NCBI GenBank assembly: GCA_018828125.1
Contig: JAHJWB010000006.1
Span: 248,001-312,000, forward strand
Length of the DNA: 64,000 nucleotides
DNA from: Gammaproteobacteria bacterium
Lineage (GTDB): Bacteria; Pseudomonadota; Gammaproteobacteria; Burkholderiales; Burkholderiaceae_C
Direction: 5' to 3'
Shown: piece by piece, positions 43,784 to 52,149 of the stretch
Numbering within the stretch: the first letter of the stretch is position 1
Layout: each line of letters begins with the position of its first letter
Notes under the pieces: generated by a model
Seen by the model: the letters and a program-made list of their open reading frames with translations, nothing else
The model's database searches: none
What the model was told of the DNA's origin: nothing
Position numbers and translations under genes: made by a program

Positions 43784-44008
43784 ATGGCAACACCATTCAC
43801 TACCGACCAGATCGCCGAGCGCGTCGAACGCCTCTTGCTGCGCCACGCTGAGCTGCAACGCACCAACGCGTTGTTGACCGACCAAGTGGCCGCACTGACG
43901 CACGAGCGTGACTCTCTCAAATCGCGCCTCAGCGCAGCACGCGCGCGTGTCGATGCACTGCTGGAGCGCCTTCCCGCCGCCGCGCCGGTCACGAAAGAAT
44001 CCGAATGA
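43784..44008 (+). CDS. TIGR02449-like coiled-coil protein
   Basis: A 74-residue protein that is almost entirely coiled coil: VERLLLRHAELQRTNALLTD then QVAALTHERDSLKSRLSAAR. It fits the small TIGR02449/ZapB-like proteins that precede zapA in many beta- and gammaproteobacteria. Its role is presumed to be in cell division with ZapA. A TACAAT box lies at 43768-43773, about ten bases before the start. Its stop overlaps the zapA ATG (ATGA). Confidence 0.8.
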   Translation: MATPFTTDQIAERVERLLLRHAELQRTNALLTDQVAALTHERDSLKSRLSAARARVDALLERLPAAAPVTKESE

Positions 44009-44370
44009 AGCAAATCGAGGTGCAGATCCTGCAGCAAAGCTACCTGCTGACCTGCCCCGAAGGCCACGAAAGCCGATTGCTCGACGCCGTGGAGCGCGTG
44101 GACACCGCCATGACGCGCATCCGCGATGGTGGAAAGGTCCGTGCTCGCGAGCGCATTGCGGTGCTGGCGGCCCTGAACCTTGCGTTTGAAATCGCAGACC
44201 GCGAGGCCGCAGACCTTGCAGCTGGTGCCGCAGCCTCGCGCGCCACCCCTGCCGTTAGCGCCGGAAGCCCCGCGCAAGAATCCCTCTTGCCCGAAGGTGA
44301 CAACCACCGTCTGCAAACTCTTGTGGAGCGCCTGGACCAAGCCCTGGGTGACGATGGTCGGCTGCTGTAG
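44005..44370 (+). CDS. zapA: Cell division protein ZapA
   Basis: A 121-residue protein that crosslinks FtsZ filaments at midcell. The N-terminal globular part has QIEVQILQQSYLLTCPEGHE and the central helix ARERIAVLAALNLAFEI. A C-terminal coiled coil (HRLQTLVERLDQAL) follows an alanine/proline-rich linker that is longer than in E. coli ZapA. The gene overlaps the preceding coiled-coil gene and is followed by the 6S RNA gene, a conserved neighbourhood. Confidence 0.92.
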   Translation: MKQIEVQILQQSYLLTCPEGHESRLLDAVERVDTAMTRIRDGGKVRARERIAVLAALNLAFEIADREAADLAAGAAASRATPAVSAGSPAQESLLPEGDNHRLQTLVERLDQALGDDGRLL

Positions 44371-44514
44371 CCGCGCGTGAACCACGCACTCGGTTCGCGC
44401 TCTGAGGCCAGCTCTGGTGGGCTTGCCCAGCACGGGTTCACCCCTTGTGAAACGCTGCATGGACACTTACGGTCTTTACATGCCCTCGAAACTGCAGGCC
44501 GCGCCACCAGCGCC

Positions 44515-44520
44515 TACAAT
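44515..44520 (+). promoter_or_regulatory. Putative -10 box of the 6S RNA gene
   Basis: TACAAT lies seven bases before the predicted 5' end of 6S RNA. No strong -35 hexamer is seen at the right distance. Confidence 0.5.
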
Positions 44521-44526
44521 CGAGTC

Positions 44527-44700
44527 GTCTGCGGTGCCGCCGGGCTTTATATTTCCTTGAACCAATGCTCAACGAGCTCGGGCTTGGTATATCGCCTTGG
44601 CGAGCGTGATCATCTCGCGTTAGATGAACCCAACGCCAGGCTGCCCTCGCCCACCTGAACCCCCGGTTCAGGATGAGGGCCCGGTGGCATTCGCAGACAC
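44527..44700 (+). ncRNA. ssrS: 6S RNA
   Basis: About 174 nt. The 5' arm TCTGCGGTGCCGCCGGGC (44528-44545) pairs with the 3' arm GCCCGGTGGCATTCGCAGA, forming the closing stem. The 3' half has the ACCTGAACCCCCGGTTCAGG element that corresponds to the CTTGAACC...GGTTCAAGG hairpin of E. coli 6S RNA. The gene lies directly downstream of zapA, the usual location. A T-run (CTTCTTTTTT) follows. 6S RNA binds the housekeeping RNA polymerase holoenzyme in stationary phase. No 5-formyltetrahydrofolate cyclo-ligase gene follows here, unlike in many genomes. Confidence 0.87.
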
Positions 44701-44812
44701 CTTCTTTTTTCCATGCCCCTGTCACCGTTTTCATCGACTGCCACAGTGCCGACAGGGCGCATCGCGCCTCTCATCGCCGTCTCCCCCTTTCTTTTTTCTT
44801 TTTCATTGCGCC

Positions 44813-45628
44813 ATGCTGGACCCTCTTTTGATCGTTGAACTCGGTGTGCTCGGGCTTGCCACGGGCTTTCTGGCTGGTTTGCTGGGCATTGGCGGCGGCA
44901 TGCTGCTGGTGCCATTCATGACCTATATCCTGGGTGGCCAGCAGGTGGCGCCTGATCTGGCGGTGAAGATGGCCATTGCTACCTCGATGGCAACCATCAT
45001 GTTTACATCCATCTCCAGTGTGCGCGCGCACCACAAGCGCGGCGCGGTGCAGTGGGACATCGTCAAGCGCCTGGCGCCCGGCATCGTATTGGGCGGCATC
45101 ATCGCCAGCCTGGGGGTGTTTGCGTTGCTCAAGGGGTCTTTCCTCGCAATTTTCTTTGGGCTGTTTGTCAGCTTTTCGGCCACGCAAATGTTTCTGGACA
45201 AGAAGCCCGCTCCCGCTCGTCAGATGCCAGGCGGTGCGGGGCAGGTTGCGGCGGGCGGTGTGATCGGGTTTTTGTCAGGGCTGGTGGGCGCTGGCGGGGG
45301 TTTTGTAAGTGTGCCCTTCATGACCTGGTGCAATGTGCCCATTCACTACGCCGTGGCCACCAGTGCTGCACTCGGTTTTCCGATTGCGTTGGCGAACGTG
45401 GTGGGTTACGTGATCAGCGGACAGAACGTGGCCAATTTGCCCCCTGCATCGCTGGGCTACATCTGGCTGCCCGCGTTGGCAGTGATCGCCACTTGCAGCG
45501 TGCTGACCGCACCACTGGGCGCTAAGGCGGCGCACAGCTTGCCGGTCAAACAACTCAAGCGTGTGTTCGCCACCTTGCTGTTCGGCCTTGCCGCCTACAT
45601 GCTGTGGAAGGGTTTCACGGCAGCCTGA
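44813..45628 (+). CDS. TauE/SafE family permease
   Basis: A 271-residue membrane protein with about eight helices in two homologous halves. The signature glycine-rich turns are GLLGIGGGMLLVPFMTYIL and GLVGAGGGFVSVPFMTWC. The family exports sulfite, sulfoacetate or other organosulfonates or anions; the substrate cannot be told. ATG at MLDPLLIVEL was chosen because it begins the first helix. It lies after 6S RNA and is convergent with the EAL protein gene. Confidence 0.85.
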   Translation: MLDPLLIVELGVLGLATGFLAGLLGIGGGMLLVPFMTYILGGQQVAPDLAVKMAIATSMATIMFTSISSVRAHHKRGAVQWDIVKRLAPGIVLGGIIASLGVFALLKGSFLAIFFGLFVSFSATQMFLDKKPAPARQMPGGAGQVAAGGVIGFLSGLVGAGGGFVSVPFMTWCNVPIHYAVATSAALGFPIALANVVGYVISGQNVANLPPASLGYIWLPALAVIATCSVLTAPLGAKAAHSLPVKQLKRVFATLLFGLAAYMLWKGFTAA

Positions 45629-45754
45629 GCGGGGGATGGATCAGTAAGGCGATCAACAGATGCATCGCTTTGCGCCCCATCACCGCAGCGCGGCTATCCA
45701 TGCCGAGTGACCTCAAACGGATCGGGTCGCTCAGCACTCACGCCATCGTCTGGG

Positions 45755-48199
45755 TCAAGTTTTCAAGGGACTGCGTTTGCCCTGAGCCTTCAATGGCAAG
45801 GGCTTGCTGAGCAGGGCTCGAAACGCTTCCGCGGGCAGCCCTGGCGCACACAAAAACCCCTGGTAGTGATCGCACTGCATGGCTTGCAGCACGGCCTGCT
45901 GGGTTTCCGTTTCAACGCCTTCGGCCACCACCTCGATGTGCATGGCACGACCGATGCTGATGATGGCGCTCACGATGGCGCGGTCGCCTTCGTCGTCGGG
46001 CAGGCCGCGCACAAACGACTGGTCGATCTTGAGTTTGTGGATCGGCAGCTTCTTGAGGTAAGCCAGGCTGGAATACCCCGTGCCAAAATCGTCGATGGCC
46101 AGGCCAATGCCCAGATCGGCCAACACGCGCACCCGCTGCTCCATCTCTTGCGCGTCCTGCAAAAGAATGGTTTCCGTTAGCTCCAGTTCCAGAAGCGTGG
46201 GGGGCAACTGGTGCACCGCCAACAGACGGGTGATGCGCTCGACAAAATCCGGCTGCCTGAACTCCAGCGCCGACACGTTGACCGAAATCATGATGGGCGT
46301 GCCGCTGTGCATCCACAATGCGGCCTCCCGCACTGACTGCTCCATCACCCAGGCGCCCAGGGTGACGATGTAGCCAGACTCCTCGGCCAGCGGTATGAAC
46401 TGGGCAGGCGATACCGACCCAAACTCCGGATCTGTCCAGCGAATCAGGGCCTCGGCGCCGGTGATGCGCCCGGTCGCCATGTTGACCTGGGGCTGGTAGT
46501 GCACGGCCATGCGGTGCAAACCCAGCGCCTGGCGCATCGCGTGCTCCATTTGCATGCGTGACAGCAGGTTCGCGTTCATCTGCGGCTGATAGAAGCCGTA
46601 ACTACCACGGCCCCGCTCCTTCACGCGGTACATGGCGGTGTCAGCCTGCTTGATCAGGTCATCGAGCGTCGCACCATCTTGCGGGTACAGCGCCATGCCA
46701 ATGCTGCACTGGATGGAGAATCCCATGCTGTCCAGCGTGAAGGGCTTGAGCATGTCATCCAGAATGCGGCGCGCGACGCTTTCAGCCACCACGGCATCGC
46801 CACCATGCAGATAGATGACAAATTCATCACCTCCAAGGCGGCACAACATGTCGGTCTGGCGCAGGCAGGTTTGCAGGCGCTCGGCCACCAGTTGCAGCAC
46901 ACGGTCGCCAAACGGGTGACCGAGCGAGTCATTGATGATCTTGAACCGGTCCAGATCCAGAAACAGGATCGCAAAGCCCGTGTCGCTCTGACGCGCGCCC
47001 TGAATGGCCGTGTCCACGCGCTGCGACAACAGCAGGCGATTGGGCAGGCCGGTCAGCACATCGCTGTAGGCCAATTCTTCGATGCGCTTTTGCGCGGCGT
47101 GCTGCAGTGTGAGGTCGCGCATGAAGCCGATGCTCTGCACCAGACGCCCTTCGTCGTCACGCAAGGCCACCCACGACAACTGCACAGCGCAATAGGCGCC
47201 GTTATCACGCGGCAGCCAAAGCTCGCCTTCCCAGAAACCTTCATCGGCCCAACCTTGCAGCACCTGCTCCATGAAGGTGGCGTCGGAGCCGCCCCCAAAC
47301 AACGAGGCGGCCATGCAGCCCTCAAATGCCTTTGCAGAGGGCCCCACCAAGCGCTCGCACCCCGGATTCATGCGCAGCACGCGGTGCTGGCTATCGGCGA
47401 TGAAGATGGCGTCCAGGCTGGACTCGAACACGCGGGCTGCCAAACGCAGGCTGGCTTGTATTTCGGTCTGACGCGTGACGTCGCGGTACGAATACACACG
47501 CCCCACCGGTCGTCCCTGACTGAATTGCGGCACGGTGCGCATTTCAAGCACCACACCGCTGCGCAACTCGATGATGTCCGTGCTCTCTTGCATCGACTCG
47601 TGAGCGATTGCAGCCAGGCGATCCGCATAGTGGCGGGCATCGACGACCTGGCTGGCCATGTGCGCATACACGGCGGCGTCGTCGCGCTCCAGAAGCCTTT
47701 CGCGCGGGATGTTCCACAACTGCGCGAGCCGTTGGTTGAAGGCACGCACGCGGTTGTCCAGGCTGCACACCAGCATCCCGTCGGCCGCAGAGTCCAATGT
47801 GGCCCGCAGTTCGGACAGCAGCGTTTCCAGTTCGCGCTCGGTGGCGTCCTGCACGCTGCGGTCCAGCATCGTGACCATGAAAACCGTGCCCGGGGATGCG
47901 CCTGCCGCCACCCGGGTAACCCGCCTCTCGACAGGCACCAGCACGCCATCGGCACGAAGCAGGCTGGTGTGCGAATGGATTCCCGCTGCCACTACATCTG
48001 CGGACTCCCCCCAGAATGCATGGTCCTGGGGTGTGGCTGCCAAAGTGAACACGGGCATGCCCGCCATCGCCTCAAGCGACAGCCCTGTCAGGCGCTGGGC
48101 GGATTCGTTGGCGTGCAGGATGACCAGACTGTCTTCATCGACCAGCCAAACCGCTTCCAGCAGCCCGTCCAGCCACGCGTGGATTTGCCTATCGGTCAC
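45755..48199 (-). CDS. PAS-GGDEF-EAL c-di-GMP turnover protein
   Basis: An 814-residue cytoplasmic protein. PAS-like domains are at about 10-110, 130-250 and 255-375. A GGDEF domain (SDVLTGLPNRLLLSQ; active site RLGGDEFVIY near 455) and an EAL domain (EALIRW near 583, LELELTETILL, DDFGTGYSSLAYL, EGVET) follow. Both catalytic motifs look intact, so it could make or degrade c-di-GMP depending on signals. The last conserved strand reads QGFLCAPGLPAEAF instead of QGFLFSKPLP. The GTG start overlaps the stop of the HD-GYP gene (GTGA), which suggests coupled expression of two opposing or cooperating enzymes. Confidence 0.88.
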   Translation of the reverse strand: MTDRQIHAWLDGLLEAVWLVDEDSLVILHANESAQRLTGLSLEAMAGMPVFTLAATPQDHAFWGESADVVAAGIHSHTSLLRADGVLVPVERRVTRVAAGASPGTVFMVTMLDRSVQDATERELETLLSELRATLDSAADGMLVCSLDNRVRAFNQRLAQLWNIPRERLLERDDAAVYAHMASQVVDARHYADRLAAIAHESMQESTDIIELRSGVVLEMRTVPQFSQGRPVGRVYSYRDVTRQTEIQASLRLAARVFESSLDAIFIADSQHRVLRMNPGCERLVGPSAKAFEGCMAASLFGGGSDATFMEQVLQGWADEGFWEGELWLPRDNGAYCAVQLSWVALRDDEGRLVQSIGFMRDLTLQHAAQKRIEELAYSDVLTGLPNRLLLSQRVDTAIQGARQSDTGFAILFLDLDRFKIINDSLGHPFGDRVLQLVAERLQTCLRQTDMLCRLGGDEFVIYLHGGDAVVAESVARRILDDMLKPFTLDSMGFSIQCSIGMALYPQDGATLDDLIKQADTAMYRVKERGRGSYGFYQPQMNANLLSRMQMEHAMRQALGLHRMAVHYQPQVNMATGRITGAEALIRWTDPEFGSVSPAQFIPLAEESGYIVTLGAWVMEQSVREAALWMHSGTPIMISVNVSALEFRQPDFVERITRLLAVHQLPPTLLELELTETILLQDAQEMEQRVRVLADLGIGLAIDDFGTGYSSLAYLKKLPIHKLKIDQSFVRGLPDDEGDRAIVSAIISIGRAMHIEVVAEGVETETQQAVLQAMQCDHYQGFLCAPGLPAEAFRALLSKPLPLKAQGKRSPLKT

Positions 48200-49494
48200 G
48201 CATCCGCCTCTTCGGGACCTGGATGGACGGCGCGCTCAAAAAAGTAACAGATGCGTTGCCGTGGAGAGAGATAGTCGAGCGCATCACGCGGCAACTGGGC
48301 AGGCTTGAGGCTGCGCCGGATTCCCAGCTCGGGCATGGTTTCCAGATCCAGAATCGGCGCTTCGTCTTTGGGCACTCGCGAGTCGTGAACGATGACCTTG
48401 GGACGCAACGGGCGCGATGAGTTGACCGACGCAACAATCGCGTAACGGTCATTGACCAGTTGCACGATGGAGCCCGGCGGATAGACACCCATCATGCGGA
48501 TGAAAGCACCCAGCACCACAGAATCAAACCGCGCTTTCAACTGCGCAAAAATGACGGACAAGGCTTCATGGGGCGTCAACGCATCTACACCGTTGGCAGG
48601 GTTGCACATGCGGTCATAGCGGTTGACCAACGCAAGCACCTGTCCATTGCGGCTGAGCAAAGGCCCTTTTAGCCGCAGCGGAAACCCACTGCCATCCACC
48701 ATCTCGTGGTGTTGCGCGATGGCAGTGAGCACCGCTTCGGTCAGCCCCATGCGCATGGCAAACGCCACAGACTCGCCCACATGGGTCTCATATCGCGACC
48801 GCTCCATCGGAATCATCGATGGCGTGGGTTGCCGCAGATTGGGAGGCAGCTTTAGTTTTCCCAGATCATGGATCAGCGCCGAAACGCCCAGGTCATGCAA
48901 CTCGGCGCTCTTCATTCCTAAAGATCGACCTAGCAACAGGGAAATCACCATCACATTGATGGGATGCAAGGCATTTCGCTCGCCCACACCTTCAGACAGC
49001 AGCCGAATGACGGAATCGCCGTTTTCGAGCAACTCAGACACACAGCCTGAAACCAGGGCGTCACCTTTGGTGCGCGCCTGGTCCGGGTGCTCGGACACCG
49101 CGCGCTCCAGGGATTGGTACTGCCGGGTAGCCTCGGTAAACCGCTGGTTGCAGACGGCCAGAGACCGGTTTTGGGCTTCCAGCAGTTCGCGCCTGCGCAC
49201 CGCTTCGTGGTCGACCGCAGCGGTCACGTTGGGCGTATCCAGCCCGTTGGACACCGGCGTCACCATCTCCGGCACGCTCCAGGCGGCAGGCACCAGTTCT
49301 TTTAGATCAGGATCACTTTTCTTCGGAACGTAACGCACTTCGGTCAGCCCCAGCTCTCGCAAGGTAGCGATTTGCTCTAGCGACGCCACCCTGAAACTGC
49401 TCACCGGGAACGGATGATGCATCCAGCCCACATCGAGCTGGATGAACATGCCGACACGCAGTTGGCTGATGTCGATGAGGATGGAGGAGTTCAC
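48196..49494 (-). CDS. HD-GYP-domain phosphodiesterase-like protein
   Basis: A 432-residue protein. An N-terminal DUF3391-like region (ISQLRVGMFIQLDVGWMHHP) precedes the HD-GYP domain with LIHDLGKLKLP, and AQHHEMVDGSGFPLRLKG. The HD and HH metal ligands are present. The GYP signature reads GFP and HHExxDG has Met-Val in place of the usual Arg, so activity may be altered. HD-GYP proteins degrade c-di-GMP. The start is GTG at 49494. It overlaps the PAS-GGDEF-EAL gene by four bases. Confidence 0.85.
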   Translation of the reverse strand: MNSSILIDISQLRVGMFIQLDVGWMHHPFPVSSFRVASLEQIATLRELGLTEVRYVPKKSDPDLKELVPAAWSVPEMVTPVSNGLDTPNVTAAVDHEAVRRRELLEAQNRSLAVCNQRFTEATRQYQSLERAVSEHPDQARTKGDALVSGCVSELLENGDSVIRLLSEGVGERNALHPINVMVISLLLGRSLGMKSAELHDLGVSALIHDLGKLKLPPNLRQPTPSMIPMERSRYETHVGESVAFAMRMGLTEAVLTAIAQHHEMVDGSGFPLRLKGPLLSRNGQVLALVNRYDRMCNPANGVDALTPHEALSVIFAQLKARFDSVVLGAFIRMMGVYPPGSIVQLVNDRYAIVASVNSSRPLRPKVIVHDSRVPKDEAPILDLETMPELGIRRSLKPAQLPRDALDYLSPRQRICYFFERAVHPGPEEADA

Positions 49495-49705
49495 TTCGGG
49501 CGGACACGTAACATGGAGACTTCAATGCCACCAATGGTTACACAGATTATCCCCAGTTCCAGAGGCTTCTCCGTGAAGCGCCCCGGACACCGCGGCGGCC
49601 AGGCAACACTTGCGTGACATTTTCCGCAGCGCACCAACATCCCCTGTCAGGGCAAGCACCTACGTTGCACTCACCCTACGCGCCGCAATAGCTCAGGTCT
49701 CCTGA

Positions 49706-50425
49706 CTAACGACACCAGAGCGACGGCTTGTAGATCAGGTCAAACCACAGGGCCCAAACCGCGACAGCACACAGCAAGCCACCGGCCACGCGGGTTCCCC
49801 ATTGCGCGCGGGCGGCATCGAGGCGGCCTTTGAGGCGGCTCCATGCCCATGGGCCGCTGACCAGCCACACGCCGCTGCCGATGCCGAACAAGGCCATCGT
49901 CAACGCCCCTTCCGCCGGGCCGCCGCTCAAAGCCGCGACCAGCAGGGCCGAATACAGAAGGCCACACGGCATCAACGCCCACAAAAAACCGGCCGCAAGC
50001 ACCCCGGCCGGTGCGCCGACCAGGGGACGCACGCGGCCCCATACGGCTCGCCCCGCCTGCTCTACCCAGGCTGGCTGGCGCGACTGGACCATCATCATCA
50101 AACCCCAGGCCATCACAGCCACATGCATCAAGGTCCATGCGGGCCGCAAGGCGGTGGTTTGTTGTGTAAGCCATGCCAAGCTGTCCATGGCCAAGGCTGC
50201 AAGGGCACCTGCGGCGGCATAGCCTGCCAGCCGACCGGCATGAAACGCCGCAGTCCGGCGGACCACACCACCGCGCGGCATCCAGTGCACTGCCTGCTCT
50301 GCACTTTCTTGCACGGTGCCACCCTGCCCCGTCAAGGCGCCGCAGGGGGCAGCACACATGACCAGGCAGTGGGAGCCCCCGGCGAGTCCCATCAGCAAAG
50401 CCGTCGAGGCGAGTGTGACCAGCAT
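49706..50425 (-). CDS. UreH/DsbD-like membrane protein (sulfite exporter TauE-like)
   Basis: A 239-residue membrane protein of about six helices. The N-terminal helix contains GLAGGSHCLVMCAAPCGALT, with a CxxxCxxxC arrangement. A second conserved helix has FLWALMPCGLLYSALLVAAL. These cysteine/proline motifs mark the UreH/TauE-like group found near cbb3 oxidase genes, where a role in copper or reductant delivery is suspected. Here it follows hemN and lies 3 kb from ccoGHP, on the same strand. The function is inferred from context only. Confidence 0.75.
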   Translation of the reverse strand: MLVTLASTALLMGLAGGSHCLVMCAAPCGALTGQGGTVQESAEQAVHWMPRGGVVRRTAAFHAGRLAGYAAAGALAALAMDSLAWLTQQTTALRPAWTLMHVAVMAWGLMMMVQSRQPAWVEQAGRAVWGRVRPLVGAPAGVLAAGFLWALMPCGLLYSALLVAALSGGPAEGALTMALFGIGSGVWLVSGPWAWSRLKGRLDAARAQWGTRVAGGLLCAVAVWALWFDLIYKPSLWCR

Positions 50426-50454
50426 GGGTGAAGCAGGTTATGGGGTGGGTGCGT

Positions 50455-50545
50455 CAAAAAATATAGCTACTAGCGCTTGTATTCATTGGGATTGGATATA
50501 AAAACAACCTGAAATCCTCTTATATGAAGCGCTACATGCTATTAA
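50455..50545 (+). repeat. Family A repeat, copy 6
   Basis: ATAGCTACTAGCGCTTGTAT is followed by a longer, AT-rich spacer and then GAAGCGCTACATGC. It may be a copy with an insertion, or two partial copies. It fills the gap between hemN and the UreH-like gene. Confidence 0.65.
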
Positions 50546-50578
50546 TTCATTAGCGGTCTGCTCACAAGACGTACCGCG

Positions 50579-51961
50579 TCAGATGATGCGCGAAAACCGC
50601 GCCCGGTTGCGGTCTGCCTGCAGATAACGGTCGAACACCATCGCTATGCCGCGCACAAAGAACCAACCCATGGCGGTCACCTCAATGCCCTCGTCTCCCA
50701 CGCGCACCAGACCCTGCTCCGCCAGGGTTTCCAGCTGTGCGAGCTCTGCCGAAAAATACTGCCGAAAGTCGATCAGCCAAGCTTGCTCCATCGGTTCGAA
50801 CAAAAGCTCGCCCTGGCACATCAGCGCCATGATGGAGGCGCGGCGCACAAGGTCGTCACGGGTCAGAGCCAACCCGCGCACCACCGGCAAATGCCCCTGG
50901 TCCAAAAAGTCGTAATACTCGTCCAGCGTCTTCGCGTTCTGGCTGTAGGTGGCGCCCACGCGCCCAATGGCCGACACTCCGAGGCCTATCAAATCGCAGT
51001 CTGGCTGGGTGCTGTACCCCTGAAAGTTACGGTGCAGGCGCCCTTGGCGCTTGGCCACGGCCAGAGCGTCGGTAGGCAGCGCGAAGTGGTCCATGCCCAC
51101 ATACACATAACCCGCATCCATGAAGGCATCGAGCGAACGCGACAGCATCGACAACTTGCCAGAAGCGCTCGGCAAGTCTGCCGAGATAATTCGCCGCTGC
51201 GGCTTGAAGCGCTCTGGCAAGTGGGCATACGCATACAGCGCAATGCGATCTGGCCGAAGCTGCACCACCTGGGCCAGCGTGCGGTCAAACGATTCCGGCG
51301 TCTGGCGCGGCAAGCCGTAGATCAGGTCCACGTTGATCGACTCAAACCCCAACGACCGCGCTGATTCCACCAGGGCAAACACCTGCTCGGCGGGCTGTAC
51401 GCGGTGCACTGCCTTTTGCACTTCGGTGTCGAAGTCCTGCACCCCAAAGCTCAACCGGTTGAAACCCAGTTCAGCCAGAACAGCCAGACGGTCGGCATTG
51501 ACGGTACGCGGGTCCACCTCAATGGAATACTCGCCACCAGGCGCCAGTGTGAAGCTGCGCTGCAACATGGCCATCAGTTCTCGCAGCCCTGCATCCGATA
51601 AAAATGTGGGGGTGCCGCCCCCCAGGTGCAACTGGCTCACCACCTGGCCGGTGCCGCAATGTGCGGTGTGCAGATCAATCTCGCGGCTGAGATAGCGCAG
51701 ATACACCTCCGCGCGGTCATGGTGTTTGGTGATGATCTTGTTACAGGCGCAGTAGTAACACAGCGACTCACAAAACGGAATGTGCACATACAGCGACAAA
51801 GGCAGCGCCTTGGCAGTGGTGCCCATGCGGCGCTGCTCCAGCGCCAGCACATAGTCATCCTGTCCAAATGCCTCGACAAACCGGTCAGCCGTGGGATAGG
51901 AGGTATAGCGGGGGCCCGGCACGTCAAAACGGCGAAGAAGATCGGGAGAAACAGCGGTCAT
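50579..51961 (-). CDS. hemN: Oxygen-independent coproporphyrinogen III oxidase
   Basis: A 460-residue radical SAM enzyme that decarboxylates coproporphyrinogen III for heme synthesis without oxygen. The cluster motif is PFCESLCYYCACN (CxxxCxxC), and YVHIPF, LHLGGGTPTFL, EVDPRT and NVDLIYGLPRQT are family motifs. The ATG at MTAVSPDLL was chosen; another is six codons upstream. It is divergent from fnr, with an FNR box 55 bases upstream of its start. Anaerobic induction together with cbb3 oxidase genes is expected. Confidence 0.95.
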   Translation of the reverse strand: MTAVSPDLLRRFDVPGPRYTSYPTADRFVEAFGQDDYVLALEQRRMGTTAKALPLSLYVHIPFCESLCYYCACNKIITKHHDRAEVYLRYLSREIDLHTAHCGTGQVVSQLHLGGGTPTFLSDAGLRELMAMLQRSFTLAPGGEYSIEVDPRTVNADRLAVLAELGFNRLSFGVQDFDTEVQKAVHRVQPAEQVFALVESARSLGFESINVDLIYGLPRQTPESFDRTLAQVVQLRPDRIALYAYAHLPERFKPQRRIISADLPSASGKLSMLSRSLDAFMDAGYVYVGMDHFALPTDALAVAKRQGRLHRNFQGYSTQPDCDLIGLGVSAIGRVGATYSQNAKTLDEYYDFLDQGHLPVVRGLALTRDDLVRRASIMALMCQGELLFEPMEQAWLIDFRQYFSAELAQLETLAEQGLVRVGDEGIEVTAMGWFFVRGIAMVFDRYLQADRNRARFSRII

Positions 51962-52015
51962 GGGCGAATGTCCTTGCATGCGTACCGACTGTGCCGTAGG
52001 CTTACCTTCCTGTCC

Positions 52016-52029
52016 TTGATCCACATCAA
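52016..52029. promoter_or_regulatory. FNR box between hemN and fnr
   Basis: TTGATCCACATCAA matches the FNR consensus TTGAT-N4-ATCAA exactly. It lies 55 bases upstream of hemN and 121 bases upstream of fnr. Confidence 0.88.
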
Positions 52030-52067
52030 GTGACGACGCAGACCGAACAACGACAATTTGATTCACA

Positions 52068-52081
52068 TCATTCGCTATTCC
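52068..52081. promoter_or_regulatory. Second, near-consensus FNR box upstream of fnr
   Basis: TTGATTCACATCAT differs from the consensus only in the last base. It is 52 bp (about five helical turns) from the first box and 69 bases before the fnr ATG, a position that could allow autorepression. Confidence 0.65.
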
Positions 52082-52149
52082 GCAGCCCGGGGCGCCAGCG
52101 CCCCGAACATCGGGCGCGATCTGCTCGAAACCCAACCTGCCCGTGCGCC

